NCBI GenBank assembly: GCA_902749685.1
Contig: CACVKW010001592.1
Span: 1-33,244 of the forward strand
DNA from: Olavius sp. associated proteobacterium Delta 1
GTDB taxonomy: Bacteria > Desulfobacterota > Desulfobacteria > Desulfobacterales > JAFDCJ01
Reading direction: 5' to 3'
Length of the DNA: 33,244 nucleotides
The position numbers and the translations under genes are program-made. The notes under the pieces were generated by a model. That model was given only the letters and a program-made list of their open reading frames with translations, had not been told where the DNA came from and did no database searches. Below are positions 16,300 through 24,526 of this stretch, in pieces. Within the stretch, counting starts at the first letter, position 1. Every line of letters begins with the position of its first letter.

Positions 16300-17631
16300 T
16301 TGGAACCCGCTAAGCTACAATTTGCACAAATTGATGAGTCTGTCGCATCGAAGAGACATCCCCTTAAACTTTTTGTTGAACCCACCACGCGATGCAATCT
16401 TCGCTGCGAGATGTGTGTCAAACAAACCTCGGAAAATAGTATCATTGATGGAGATCTGTCGATGGATACTTTCCGTGAGCTCATTCCAGCTTTTCCATAC
16501 CTCAAGGCGCTGATTCTTACTGGCATTGGTGAACCGCTCCTTCACCCTGATTTAGAAAAGTTTATTGCACTGGCCAAAAAACACCTTCCTCAAAATAGTT
16601 GGGTCGGTTTCCAAACAAACGGTCATCTGTTGAATCGCCAGCGTGCAGAATCTATCATTAGTGCAGGCGTAGACCGGATCTGTTTTTCTGTTGACGCCAC
16701 GTCCTCGGATTTATACCGCAAGCTCCGGGTAGGTGGAAATGTGGCAAAAATAGAAGATACCTTTAATACAATTAATTCAGTGCGCTCAACGATGAATAGG
16801 CAGGACCTAGAGGTCGGTATTGAATTTGTGTTGATGCGGAGCAATATGCATGAACTTCCAGATGTTTTGGTCTGGGCTGCAAAAAATGGAGCGAAGTTTG
16901 CAATTGTTAGCCATATGCTGGCCTACAGAGATATTCTTGAGTCCGAAGTCGTCTACAGTCCCAGTACGGATGTTTCATGGATGTTTTATCAAAACTGGGA
17001 ATCCATAGCAATACAGAAAGACCTGGATATTAAGAAGTATTTTCAGATTCGTTGGAAGCCTAAGAAAAATAGAGAAGAAAAGAAAATCGTTCGCTTGGTG
17101 GAGCAAATGGTGAGCGACGCCTGTGACCAGAATATTCCTATTGATTTTCGAAACCTCATAGTTGAAGGCCAAAATGAGTCACAGAAAGCGTCGGAGTTGT
17201 TCGAAGTAGCCCGACAAGTCGCAAAGGAATATGGACTACATCTTGAGTTGCCGGCTTTTCGTCCTCGTAAAGATCGCATCTGCAATTTTGTTGAAGATGG
17301 CAGCGCATTTGTCTCATGGAATGGTTACGTACACCCCTGTTATTTTTTGTGGCATCGGTATGTCTGTTACCAGAATAAAAGTAGAAAATACGTAATGCCA
17401 AAATCATTTGGTGATCTTTCCCGACACAATATCCTACAGCTTTGGAATTCGCCGGATTTTAAATCTTTCCGTTCGGAAGTGATCAGCTATGCTTACCCGT
17501 TTTGCAGTAACTGTATCCTAAGACCGTGTGATCTGATACGCTCCGAAAATTTTGAAGCAGACTGTCACACGACCTCCGTACCGTGTGGAGACTGCCCTTG
17601 GTGTCTGGGTTTGCTACGTTGTCTGCAGTAA
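16300..17631 (+). CDS. Radical SAM/SPASM protein, probable maturase for the adjacent tungsten aldehyde oxidoreductase
   Basis: A 443-residue radical SAM enzyme. The cluster motif CNLRCEMC (C32, C36, C39) follows FVEPTTR, with a GIGEP-type SAM motif near residue 70. The C-terminal SPASM region is cysteine-rich (CNFVEDG, HPCYF, CSNCILRPCD, CGDCPWC) and should hold one or two additional [4Fe-4S] clusters. A radical SAM protein beside an AOR gene is a recurrent pairing (cmo next to aor in Pyrococcus), and such proteins are thought to modify the tungstopterin enzyme or its cofactor. The start appears to be TTG at 16300, preceded by GAGGG (16286-16290) at a 9-base spacing; no in-frame ATG lies nearby. 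It converges with the AOR gene across a hairpin. Confidence 0.82.
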   Translation: MEPAKLQFAQIDESVASKRHPLKLFVEPTTRCNLRCEMCVKQTSENSIIDGDLSMDTFRELIPAFPYLKALILTGIGEPLLHPDLEKFIALAKKHLPQNSWVGFQTNGHLLNRQRAESIISAGVDRICFSVDATSSDLYRKLRVGGNVAKIEDTFNTINSVRSTMNRQDLEVGIEFVLMRSNMHELPDVLVWAAKNGAKFAIVSHMLAYRDILESEVVYSPSTDVSWMFYQNWESIAIQKDLDIKKYFQIRWKPKKNREEKKIVRLVEQMVSDACDQNIPIDFRNLIVEGQNESQKASELFEVARQVAKEYGLHLELPAFRPRKDRICNFVEDGSAFVSWNGYVHPCYFLWHRYVCYQNKSRKYVMPKSFGDLSRHNILQLWNSPDFKSFRSEVISYAYPFCSNCILRPCDLIRSENFEADCHTTSVPCGDCPWCLGLLRCLQ

Positions 17632-17643
17632 GGATCCAATAAC

Positions 17644-17668
17644 TGCAGCGGGAGGTGGTCCCGCTGCA
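17644..17668. terminator. Bidirectional hairpin between the radical SAM and AOR genes
   Basis: TGCAGCGGGA (17644-17653) and TCCCGCTGCA (17659-17668) form a perfect 10-base GC-rich stem with the 5-base loop GGTGG. It lies between two convergent stop codons. The flanking T-tracts are weak, so it may work in both directions with reduced strength. Confidence 0.7.
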
Positions 17669-17691
17669 ATTATATGTTAATTCGATTTTTA

Positions 17692-19548
17692 TTATAACTG
17701 CATCCAGCTCAAGCCCAGTTCCTGCAGCTTCTCTGGCTTAGGAATTCCAGTGGCGATATCCCACCCCATAGCCTCGTAATAGCTGTCCAGGGCCGTATCT
17801 AAATCCACCACCTGACCTTCCCCCGGACCGTCGGGGGCCGGCTCTTTCAACAGACGTTTCGGCAGTTTATCATCTTTGCGGTCAAAGCCGAAGCTAAAGT
17901 TAATCATGCGCTCCATATTAATTACCCGCTCGGAAGCCAGGAGCAGATCTTCTAGTGAGCACTTTTGGCCTGTTGCGGCTGAATACATGCCGGCCCATGT
18001 GCTACCCTTAACCGCCAGACATATGGAAGCGAACAGGCAGGCACCGATCAAATTAGTGGCCATGGACAGTTCCTGCACCGGCTTGACCCAGCCTTTATTG
18101 CCATCCAGCAATGGATCCTGTTTTTCCTTTATGCCCAGCTCTTCCTCCAGGTAACCAAAGGCGTCAATCACTGATGCGTAGGGCCGCAGGTGGTCGGCAC
18201 CTCGTGGAGATACGGCGTGCACCACAGCCTCGCCCTTGCTGGCTCGAACTCCGCAAGAGGCCATCTCAAGGCCTTTGACCTCAAAGGTGTAGTCGACTGC
18301 ATCGCCGCCTAGTTTTTCGGCTGCCCGCTTGGAGCCCTCAGCTAGTAGATCACCGATACCTTCCCGGTAGGCCATTCTTCTCACAATTTCTAAAGTCGCC
18401 TCAACGTTGCCCCAGGTAAGCTCGATGCCATCGCTCTGCTCCTGATCAAGAATGCCTCTTTCGTACCACTCCATTGCTGTGGCGACAATCTGGCCCGCGC
18501 TGATCGTGTCCAATCCCATCTCGTTGCAGTCATAACCTATTTTAGCAACAGCGCTGACGTCGTTGATCAGGCACTTGCTTCCGAAAGCACCCAGGGTCTC
18601 GTATTCGGGGCCGCCACCGCTTTCGCCGACATAGGGTCCTTCTTTGATTGTTGATTTTCGACCGCAGCTAATGGGGCATTGGGCACAAGCATAGGATTTG
18701 ACCTCTAAAGTATTGTGGTACGCTTCATGCCCCAGAACGTCATGTGACTCCGGATATGAAGTCCTCTGCCAATTTTTCGTGGGCAGGGTACCGGTACCAC
18801 TGATGGAGTTGTAAAAGCCCGGCGTGCCATAGGGTGACAAAAGACCCGAGGTAAAAGGTTCGGCCTTTATTTCATCCATGGCCTTGGCTGAAGCCAACTT
18901 CAAGGCGTCGGGATCCGCCAAAGATACCGACTGCGTTCCCATGATTCCAATGGCCTTGAGGTTTTTGGAGCCCATCATCGCCCCTCCTCCTCCCCGACCG
19001 GCAGAACGATGTTTGTCGGTCATTATGCAAGAAAAACGAACCAGGTTTTCACCGGCAGGACCAATGGAAACCACCTGCGCTCCTTTCCCCATCTTTTCAT
19101 GAACGTACTCCTCGGTAAGAGAAACCTTTTTGCCCCAAATCTCAGAGGCGTCTTCGATGGTAACCTGGTCGTCATTTATGCTAAGCCAGACCGATTTTGC
19201 GGCTTTTCCTTTAACCATTAGAACGTCCCAGCCGGCCTTTTTCAAAGCAGGGGCGAAGTGACCGCCCACGTTGGTAATTCCCAGGGTACCGGTGGCTGGA
19301 GAACGGAATACCACCACCAGTCGACCGCAAGCCGGGGCTCTGGTCCCATTTAATGGACCGGTGGCAAAAATGATCGGTGTATCGGGGTCAAAAGGTTCCC
19401 TGTCAGGGTCCATATATTCGTAGAACATGCGAACAGCCAAACCTTCGCCCCCTAAAAAATCTTTACACCATTCCTGAGGCAGGTCCAGACTTTCAGTAGA
19501 ACCTTTCCCCAAGTCAACCAACAGTGCTTTTCCCATATATCCATCCAT
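17692..19548 (-). CDS. Tungsten-containing aldehyde ferredoxin oxidoreductase family enzyme
   Basis: A 618-residue AOR-family catalytic subunit that oxidises aldehydes to acids with ferredoxin (or runs in reverse) using a tungsto-bispyranopterin and one [4Fe-4S] cluster. It opens with MDGYMGKALLVDL. FRSPATGTLG and GPAGEN are pterin-binding signatures. The cluster cysteines are CAQCPISC plus the later Cys in NLIGACLF. The active-site Glu (GPEYETLG) and His (PRGADH) are present. The ATG at 19548 is preferred; a TTG at 19560 and an ATG at 19536 are alternatives, and a run of six G precedes the chosen start closely. The BamB-type benzoyl-CoA reductase subunit belongs to the same family, but no bam genes are nearby. 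Confidence 0.93.
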   Translation of the reverse strand: MDGYMGKALLVDLGKGSTESLDLPQEWCKDFLGGEGLAVRMFYEYMDPDREPFDPDTPIIFATGPLNGTRAPACGRLVVVFRSPATGTLGITNVGGHFAPALKKAGWDVLMVKGKAAKSVWLSINDDQVTIEDASEIWGKKVSLTEEYVHEKMGKGAQVVSIGPAGENLVRFSCIMTDKHRSAGRGGGGAMMGSKNLKAIGIMGTQSVSLADPDALKLASAKAMDEIKAEPFTSGLLSPYGTPGFYNSISGTGTLPTKNWQRTSYPESHDVLGHEAYHNTLEVKSYACAQCPISCGRKSTIKEGPYVGESGGGPEYETLGAFGSKCLINDVSAVAKIGYDCNEMGLDTISAGQIVATAMEWYERGILDQEQSDGIELTWGNVEATLEIVRRMAYREGIGDLLAEGSKRAAEKLGGDAVDYTFEVKGLEMASCGVRASKGEAVVHAVSPRGADHLRPYASVIDAFGYLEEELGIKEKQDPLLDGNKGWVKPVQELSMATNLIGACLFASICLAVKGSTWAGMYSAATGQKCSLEDLLLASERVINMERMINFSFGFDRKDDKLPKRLLKEPAPDGPGEGQVVDLDTALDSYYEAMGWDIATGIPKPEKLQELGLSWMQL

Positions 19549-20266
19549 AAGTCCCCCCAATCATTAAGTGTCAGTTTTTTTAGTTTGTGGCTTGGTTAAT
19601 TTGTCACCAGGTTCGTGTGATGATCCAGATCGGTTAGGCTGGTCGGGGGAGGGGCGCGCGGCTCAGGGGCAAAGATTTTACTTAAAGATAAAATCATTTT
19701 ACCTTTTACCTCAACTTTTGTTGATGACATACCCAGGCTTGACGAATTCTTAGCCCACGTCATTTTGAGATTCGTGATTGAGGCCGTGATTGAGGCCTTG
19801 AATCAAATATGATGCTTTCGCTGCCATTGTATACGAACAGACCATTATATAGCCATACCAACAAATAACAGGTTTTTATTATAGTATTAAACAGTTACAA
19901 GTTGTTGATTGAAAGAGGCAATCTGAGATGTGAGACCCGATTTAATATCCATACATGAAAATACGCTTCAGATCCGTTGGAGAAAGAGATATTAACTCTA
20001 TTTATTCATATTAATTTTTGCTTCAGCACCTTGTTATAACAAACTGGTATAGCGTAATTAACGAATGCCTAATCCGCCGGAGGCGGACTAAATTGCCTAA
20101 AATGTCTAAAGTTAAGGTATTCTGCCTATTTAAAATGATAGGATTCCACAATTTTAGTCCGCCTCCGGCGGATTAGGCATTTTGAATTTTAGTTCATTTA
20201 TATCATTAAAATATAAAAACTCAATCAACATCGACAACAAATTATCGATATGGCATCGTTAAGCGT
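19549..20266. other. Long intergenic region upstream of the AOR gene
   Basis: This 718-base gap holds no ORF I can support. It contains a GC-rich patch (19641-19670), a small inverted repeat GATTTTA/TAAAATC (19674-19695), two copies of GTGATTGAGGC near 19770-19800, and a large inverted repeat at 20064-20181 listed separately. The AOR promoter should lie at the left side. Confidence 0.5.
20064..20181. repeat. 118-base inverted-repeat element with self-palindromic GC-rich arms
   Basis: The left arm (20064-20094) and right arm (20150-20181) are near-perfect reverse complements, differing by one inserted T. Each arm also contains the palindrome TCCGCCGGAGGCGGA, so each can fold alone or pair with the other. 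The 55-base centre is AT-rich. A similar GC palindrome, TCCGCCTGCGGCGGA, is at 21751-21765. This is typical of REP/BIME-like or miniature mobile elements. It sits just after the 3' end of the Old Yellow Enzyme gene. Confidence 0.75.
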
Positions 20267-21349
20267 CTAATCATCATCCGTTTTATCGAACTCGACGCAT
20301 TTTAAAGGCTGTGCTGCTATTCTTAGCAGGCATTTGTTACATGAAATACACTTTGCTGTATTTTTCTCTGCTGGGTCGAATATCTTATTTGGCAAATCCG
20401 GTTCGCTAATGAAGGGCCGGCAGATTCCTAACATATCTACGCCCTCATCCATTAAATCCTGCATTACATTCAGAGACCTGATTCCGCCTGTTATGGCAAG
20501 GGCTTTATTTCCGATTGCTTCTCTAAAAGGCTGAATAGCGTCTCTAAAATAGGCTTCTTTTTTCCCGGCTTCCTTTTTTAGCTTACTTCTGAGTTTGATT
20601 TGTTCCTTGACACCGCCACTGACCTCAATAAGATCAACGCCTGCTTGAACCAGCTTTTTGGCGATTTGAGCATATTCCGCGATTTCCGAACCACCGTTGC
20701 AGAAATCCGCACAATTCATTTTCCAAAAGAGAGGGAAATCCTTTCCGACTTTGTTCCTTATCGATCGGCACACCTCCAGAGCAAAGCGCATTCTTTTTGC
20801 CGGATCGCCACCCCATTTATCACTGCGATTATTGGTGAGCGGCGACAAAAACTGGCTGATGAGATAACCATGAGCGGCATGCACGGAAATCGCATCGAAA
20901 CCTGCCTTTTTCACTCTAAGGGCCGCCTTACCGAATGCATCAATCGTTTTTCCAATCTCAGATTCTGATGCATCATTTAAAGAATACCCGCTATCCTCGG
21001 ATCCATAAGAATATCCGAACCCTGTCATGCCGCCATGATGAAGTTGAACCGCACATTTGCAATTGCTGCCGGGTTGATGGACGACTTTTGCTAGTTTGGC
21101 AAGCCCTTTAATGTATCTATCATCCCAAAGGGCTGTTTGGTGACTCCATACCCTTCCTTTTTGCTGGACGGCTGAGGCGCCTGTAATAATTAGCCCAGTC
21201 CCCCCTATAGCAAGATCGTGATATAGATTTACCAGAGCGTCGGTCACAAATCCCTGGTCATCGGCCATGTTCTCCATCGTGGCTGAACGCAGAAGCCTGT
21301 TCTTTAAAGTCAAATTCTGAATGGTATATGGCGTATCAACCTTTGGCAT
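20267..21349 (-). CDS. NADH:flavin oxidoreductase, Old Yellow Enzyme family, with C-terminal cysteine cluster
   Basis: A 360-residue FMN TIM-barrel reductase. LLRSATMENMADDQG is the N-terminal FMN region, and HAAHGYLISQFLSP with NNRSDKWGG is the family signature and active site. After the barrel, CISCNKC with a fourth Cys 10 residues later resembles the [4Fe-4S] site of 2,4-dienoyl-CoA reductase-type members. In those enzymes an FAD/NAD domain of about 300 residues follows, but here the chain ends a few residues after the last Cys. It may take electrons from a separate partner protein. The cysteine spacing (2, 2, 10) is slightly tighter than I expect for the family. The substrate is unknown. 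The gene is solitary and its ribosome binding site is weak. Confidence 0.88.
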   Translation of the reverse strand: MPKVDTPYTIQNLTLKNRLLRSATMENMADDQGFVTDALVNLYHDLAIGGTGLIITGASAVQQKGRVWSHQTALWDDRYIKGLAKLAKVVHQPGSNCKCAVQLHHGGMTGFGYSYGSEDSGYSLNDASESEIGKTIDAFGKAALRVKKAGFDAISVHAAHGYLISQFLSPLTNNRSDKWGGDPAKRMRFALEVCRSIRNKVGKDFPLFWKMNCADFCNGGSEIAEYAQIAKKLVQAGVDLIEVSGGVKEQIKLRSKLKKEAGKKEAYFRDAIQPFREAIGNKALAITGGIRSLNVMQDLMDEGVDMLGICRPFISEPDLPNKIFDPAEKNTAKCISCNKCLLRIAAQPLKCVEFDKTDDD

Positions 21350-21844
21350 CAGTGACCGTCTTGAGATGGTAGGTGCTTAACGACATCATATTGACCATTT
21401 ATTATCGATGTTACGTGGTGCTTTGATATTTCAAAGGTGTCAGGTGTCAGACCAGCCGCGAGCCTCTAATACAGCTAGTTTGATCGAAATAGAGACTCTG
21501 AAAAAGCGAATATCGAATATCGAATAATGAATGTCGAGTGTCGAATGTCGAATGTCGAAGTAAGGCATTCTATCTATTTTAATAAAAACGACTGAGCAAA
21601 GCGAAACCACACTTCGACATTTCGGTCCTTAGATCACGTCTTTAGCGTGATTCGATATTCGATATTCTGCGGTTCGCTGTTTCAACATTGTGCAGTTTCA
21701 TACGAGGTTTCAGATGTCAGAAAAAGGAGGTGCTAAATTCTGAAACCTGATCCGCCTGCGGCGGAAAACCTATACTATTTACTTATTGGTAAACTCCCTG
21801 CGCCAACCGGCGCCACTATTTTAAAGCACGGTCTTTGAAGAGAC
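21350..21844. repeat. Intergenic repeat cluster with TCGAATATCGAA-type inverted repeats
   Basis: This 495-base gap is mostly repeats. The left arm (21506-21560) is built of CGAATATCGAAT and GTCGAATGTCGAA words. The right arm (about 21612-21678) carries the complementary words TTCGACATTTCG and ATTCGATATTCGATATTC. Further on, AGGTTTCAGA (21705-21714) pairs with TCTGAAACCT (21739-21748), and TCCGCCTGCGGCGGA (21751-21765) is a hairpin downstream of the biotin carboxylase stop on the minus strand. No coding sequence is apparent. Confidence 0.6.
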
Positions 21845-23194
21845 CTAATATTTGTTTCGTAGAATATTATCGATGAAGCCGGTATCAATATTTCCTGCCA
21901 GGTATTCAGGTCTTTTAAGGATTGCAAGATTGAGGGGGATTGTTGTTTTGATCCCTTCAATTTGGAAATCAGCTAGCGCTTCGATTAAACGATTGGAGGC
22001 CTCGACACGCTCTGAACCCCATGCGATTACTTTTGCGAGTAACGGATCATAAAATGGGGGTACACTGCCGTTCTCCTTCAAGGCATGATCGATTCTAAGT
22101 TGGCTGTCGGTTTCTGGTAGTCTCAGACTCGTTATGGTACCCGGTGAGGGCATGAAGGTTTCCGGATCCTCTGCGTAAACCCGCGCTTCAATCGCGTGGC
22201 CGTTCATCTTCACATCAGTTTGGCTGAAGTTGATCTCCTCGCCAGAGGCGATCAGCAATTGCCATTTAACGATATCGACGCCTGACAAATATTCGGTTAC
22301 CGGATGTTCCACCTGCAGTCGGGCATTGATCTCCATGAAGTAGTAATTCCCGTCGGCGGAGCGTAGGTTCTCTATAGTACCGGCCCCCTCATAACCAATT
22401 TTAAGAACGATACTGCGGGCCCGGTCGAAAAGACGTTTGCGATCCTCATCAGTGACAACTACTGAAGGAGCTTCCTCGATGATCTTCTGATGCCGACGTT
22501 GCACCGAGCATTCGCGTTCGCCTAAACAAACACAATTTCCGTGCTTATCAGCCAAAAATTGGACTTCAATATGGCGGGGATGGCCGACCACCTGCTCGAT
22601 GTAACAGTCTGCGGAACCGAAGGCCATCTGCCCAATTCGGCTGGCCCGCTGCAACACTTCTTCGGCCTCCGACTCGTTATTGACGATCTCGATGCCCTTG
22701 CCGCCGCCGCCTTTGTCAAGCTTAAGGAATATAGGCCAACCTTGATCACGTCCATAGGCAGCCACGGTCTGGCTGTCGGATACAGGATCCAGTGTTCCTG
22801 GAATAACAGGGACCTGGATCCCGTCAGCTAGGTGGCGACAGTAGCATTTGGAGCTGATAGCCTTTAAGACTTTGGCGGACGGCCCAACCCAGATGAGCCC
22901 GGCCTGCTCCGCAGCCTCAGCAAAAGCGCCGCGCTCCGAGAGGAATCCATAACCCGGATGGACTGCGTCGGCTTCTGTTCGCTGAGCCGCCTGAATTAGA
23001 GCCTCGATATTAAGGTAGCTTTGCATTGGGTTAGCCGGACCGATTAACACCGCATCATCGGCTTGCTCTAAATAAGGCGCATGTTTATCTGCCTCAGAAT
23101 ATACGGCCACAGTATAAACGCCCAGCTTTTTACAGGTCCGTATAATTCTGGCAACAATCTCGCCTCGATTGGCAATCAGTAATCGATTTATCAT
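21845..23194 (-). CDS. accC: Biotin carboxylase (AccC-type)
   Basis: A 449-residue ATP-grasp enzyme that carboxylates biotin on a carrier protein using ATP and bicarbonate. It opens with INRLLIANRGEIVARIIRT and has HPGYGFLSE, the glycine-rich ATP loop KGGGGKGI, ERECSVQRRHQK and EINARLQVEHPVTE, all diagnostic. The region usually containing GDK reads ISSKCYCRHLADG, a departure from consensus. The ATG at 23194 is fixed by AGGAG just upstream; a longer frame starting at 23254 would overlap the carrier gene. The carrier gene ends 10 bases before it. The Pxp genes upstream suggest that it serves a PxpBC-type complex, not fatty acid synthesis. Confidence 0.93.
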   Translation of the reverse strand: MINRLLIANRGEIVARIIRTCKKLGVYTVAVYSEADKHAPYLEQADDAVLIGPANPMQSYLNIEALIQAAQRTEADAVHPGYGFLSERGAFAEAAEQAGLIWVGPSAKVLKAISSKCYCRHLADGIQVPVIPGTLDPVSDSQTVAAYGRDQGWPIFLKLDKGGGGKGIEIVNNESEAEEVLQRASRIGQMAFGSADCYIEQVVGHPRHIEVQFLADKHGNCVCLGERECSVQRRHQKIIEEAPSVVVTDEDRKRLFDRARSIVLKIGYEGAGTIENLRSADGNYYFMEINARLQVEHPVTEYLSGVDIVKWQLLIASGEEINFSQTDVKMNGHAIEARVYAEDPETFMPSPGTITSLRLPETDSQLRIDHALKENGSVPPFYDPLLAKVIAWGSERVEASNRLIEALADFQIEGIKTTIPLNLAILKRPEYLAGNIDTGFIDNILRNKY

Positions 23195-23204
23195 GGACGA
23201 ACTC

Positions 23205-23429
23205 CTATCCCTCGACTTCCAGAACCACCATTGCATCGCCGACCTGAAGCTCATCCCATTCTTTGGACAATATTTCTTTTACCACTCCATTGTACTCGCT
23301 GGCCACTGAATACTCGGTTTTCATGCAGTTGATAACGGCGACCTCCTGGCCTTTGGTAACATTATCTCCCACTTCTACGACAACCCTGGCACATAGTCCC
23401 GGCAGTATGGCGTTTATATTTTTTTCCAT
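23205..23429 (-). CDS. Small biotin carrier (biotinyl/lipoyl domain) protein
   Basis: A 74-residue single-domain biotinyl carrier. The biotinylated lysine should be K37 in INCMKTEYS, matching the usual A-M-K-M position with Cys before Met and Thr after Lys. The second half carries the mirrored hammerhead repeat (NGVVKEILSKEWDELQVGDAMVVLE). It lacks the long N-terminal region of AccB proteins, so it is a minimal carrier. AAGGAG-like bases (GGAGAGAGAAAG) precede the ATG. It lies between the pxpC-like gene (90 bases away) and the biotin carboxylase (10 bases away). Confidence 0.88.
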   Translation of the reverse strand: MEKNINAILPGLCARVVVEVGDNVTKGQEVAVINCMKTEYSVASEYNGVVKEILSKEWDELQVGDAMVVLEVEG

Positions 23430-23519
23430 TTCTTTCTCTCTCCAATTTCAGTGTTTGGTCCGACCAATTTACTATTTCAAGTTGACAGAAAGTACATTCT
23501 TGGTCCCATACCCGCCGCA

Positions 23520-24503
23520 TCAGGCTAAAGACGCTTCACTCAAAAGCTTCTTCTGCTCAATCCGGGCCTGGGTTGCTTCCTCTTGGCTGGATACCTGGAA
23601 TTTGATAAAATCTCGGCTTGGGGTACCTTGACCGACCTTCCACAAATCCGCATTGATAACATTCAAGGCACACATATACCCGCCCAAAGTCGGTCCGTCG
23701 GCAATTAACAAAATAGGCGTATTACCACAAATATTCAGCGCTCCCCGAATGGCGTAGGCATGATCGATGATATTCGAAGGATGGCTGCCGCCCACACCAC
23801 CATCGGTTCTTGCGAAGAAACTGTCCGGCAGTTCCTCCAGGCGGTAAGCAGATCTGTTCGATGTATGCTGGATCTTTGAAATACGGCTAAATAGGTGTTC
23901 CATACCTTCCTCAGTGACGTAGTCCGGCGAGGTATTCGGCCCGGGTACCGCTCGTAATATCCACTCGTTCGTATACTCCGGAATAGCGCCTTGCTTTAGT
24001 TTGCGCCCGCTGAGTTCGGATAGACTTCCCGCGGGCTCGCCAAACTTAATTTCGTCTCCGGCCTCGAGCTTGCGTCCCTCAAAACCGCCGTAGCTTCCGA
24101 AAATACAGGTTGATTTGCTGCTCAAATAGGGGGGCACGTCAATGCCTCCCGCTATTGCTAAATAGGACCGAAATCCATAGGATCCGATGTGCGAAAATTT
24201 AATGACATCACCTTTGCTGACCGATATAGACTCCCACATGGGAAGCGCCTGCCCATTTAAAGCCGGCTGCGTATCCGTGCCGGTAACCGCGATGACCGTG
24301 TCCACTCCAAATTCAGCCTCAAGGAAACCACCGGTAATTTCAAAACCCGCCTCGCCGGCAGAATTGCCGACCAATACATTCGCTAGACCGAGAGCGACGT
24401 TGTCAAAAGCGCCTGAAGCAGACATGCCCTTTCCAAGGTAACCCAAACGTCCCGGCCAATCCTCTACTAAGGTTTCAATTCCTCCATTTATTACTTTCAG
24501 CAT
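23520..24503 (-). CDS. pxpC: 5-oxoprolinase subunit C / KipA-family carboxyltransferase-like protein
   Basis: A 327-residue protein of the KipA (allophanate hydrolase subunit 2-like) family. It opens with MLKVINGGIETLVEDWPGR, followed by GMSASGAFDNVALGLANVLVGN, a conserved family block, with GVGGSHPSNIIDHAY and ILLIADGPTLGGY towards the C-terminus. With PxpA and PxpB it forms the ATP-dependent 5-oxoprolinase. The fold is also related to the carboxyltransferase-like part of urea amidolyase. The ATG at 24503 has AAGGAGGT (24511-24518) 7 bases upstream, so it is preferred to an in-frame start at 24527. It follows pxpB directly, with 23 bases between stop and start. Confidence 0.9.
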   Translation of the reverse strand: MLKVINGGIETLVEDWPGRLGYLGKGMSASGAFDNVALGLANVLVGNSAGEAGFEITGGFLEAEFGVDTVIAVTGTDTQPALNGQALPMWESISVSKGDVIKFSHIGSYGFRSYLAIAGGIDVPPYLSSKSTCIFGSYGGFEGRKLEAGDEIKFGEPAGSLSELSGRKLKQGAIPEYTNEWILRAVPGPNTSPDYVTEEGMEHLFSRISKIQHTSNRSAYRLEELPDSFFARTDGGVGGSHPSNIIDHAYAIRGALNICGNTPILLIADGPTLGGYMCALNVINADLWKVGQGTPSRDFIKFQVSSQEEATQARIEQKKLLSEASLA

Positions 24504-24526
24504 TAGCTGTACCTCCTTTTCTGGCA

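Noticed and set aside
17692..19548. AOR-family enzyme as BamB, the class II benzoyl-CoA reductase subunit
   Set aside because: None of the other bam genes is nearby, and the adjacent radical SAM gene fits an aldehyde oxidoreductase better.
21506..21678. Repeated short words that might suggest a CRISPR array
   Set aside because: Units are 8-12 bases with no regular spacers, the arms are inverted rather than direct repeats, and no cas genes are present.
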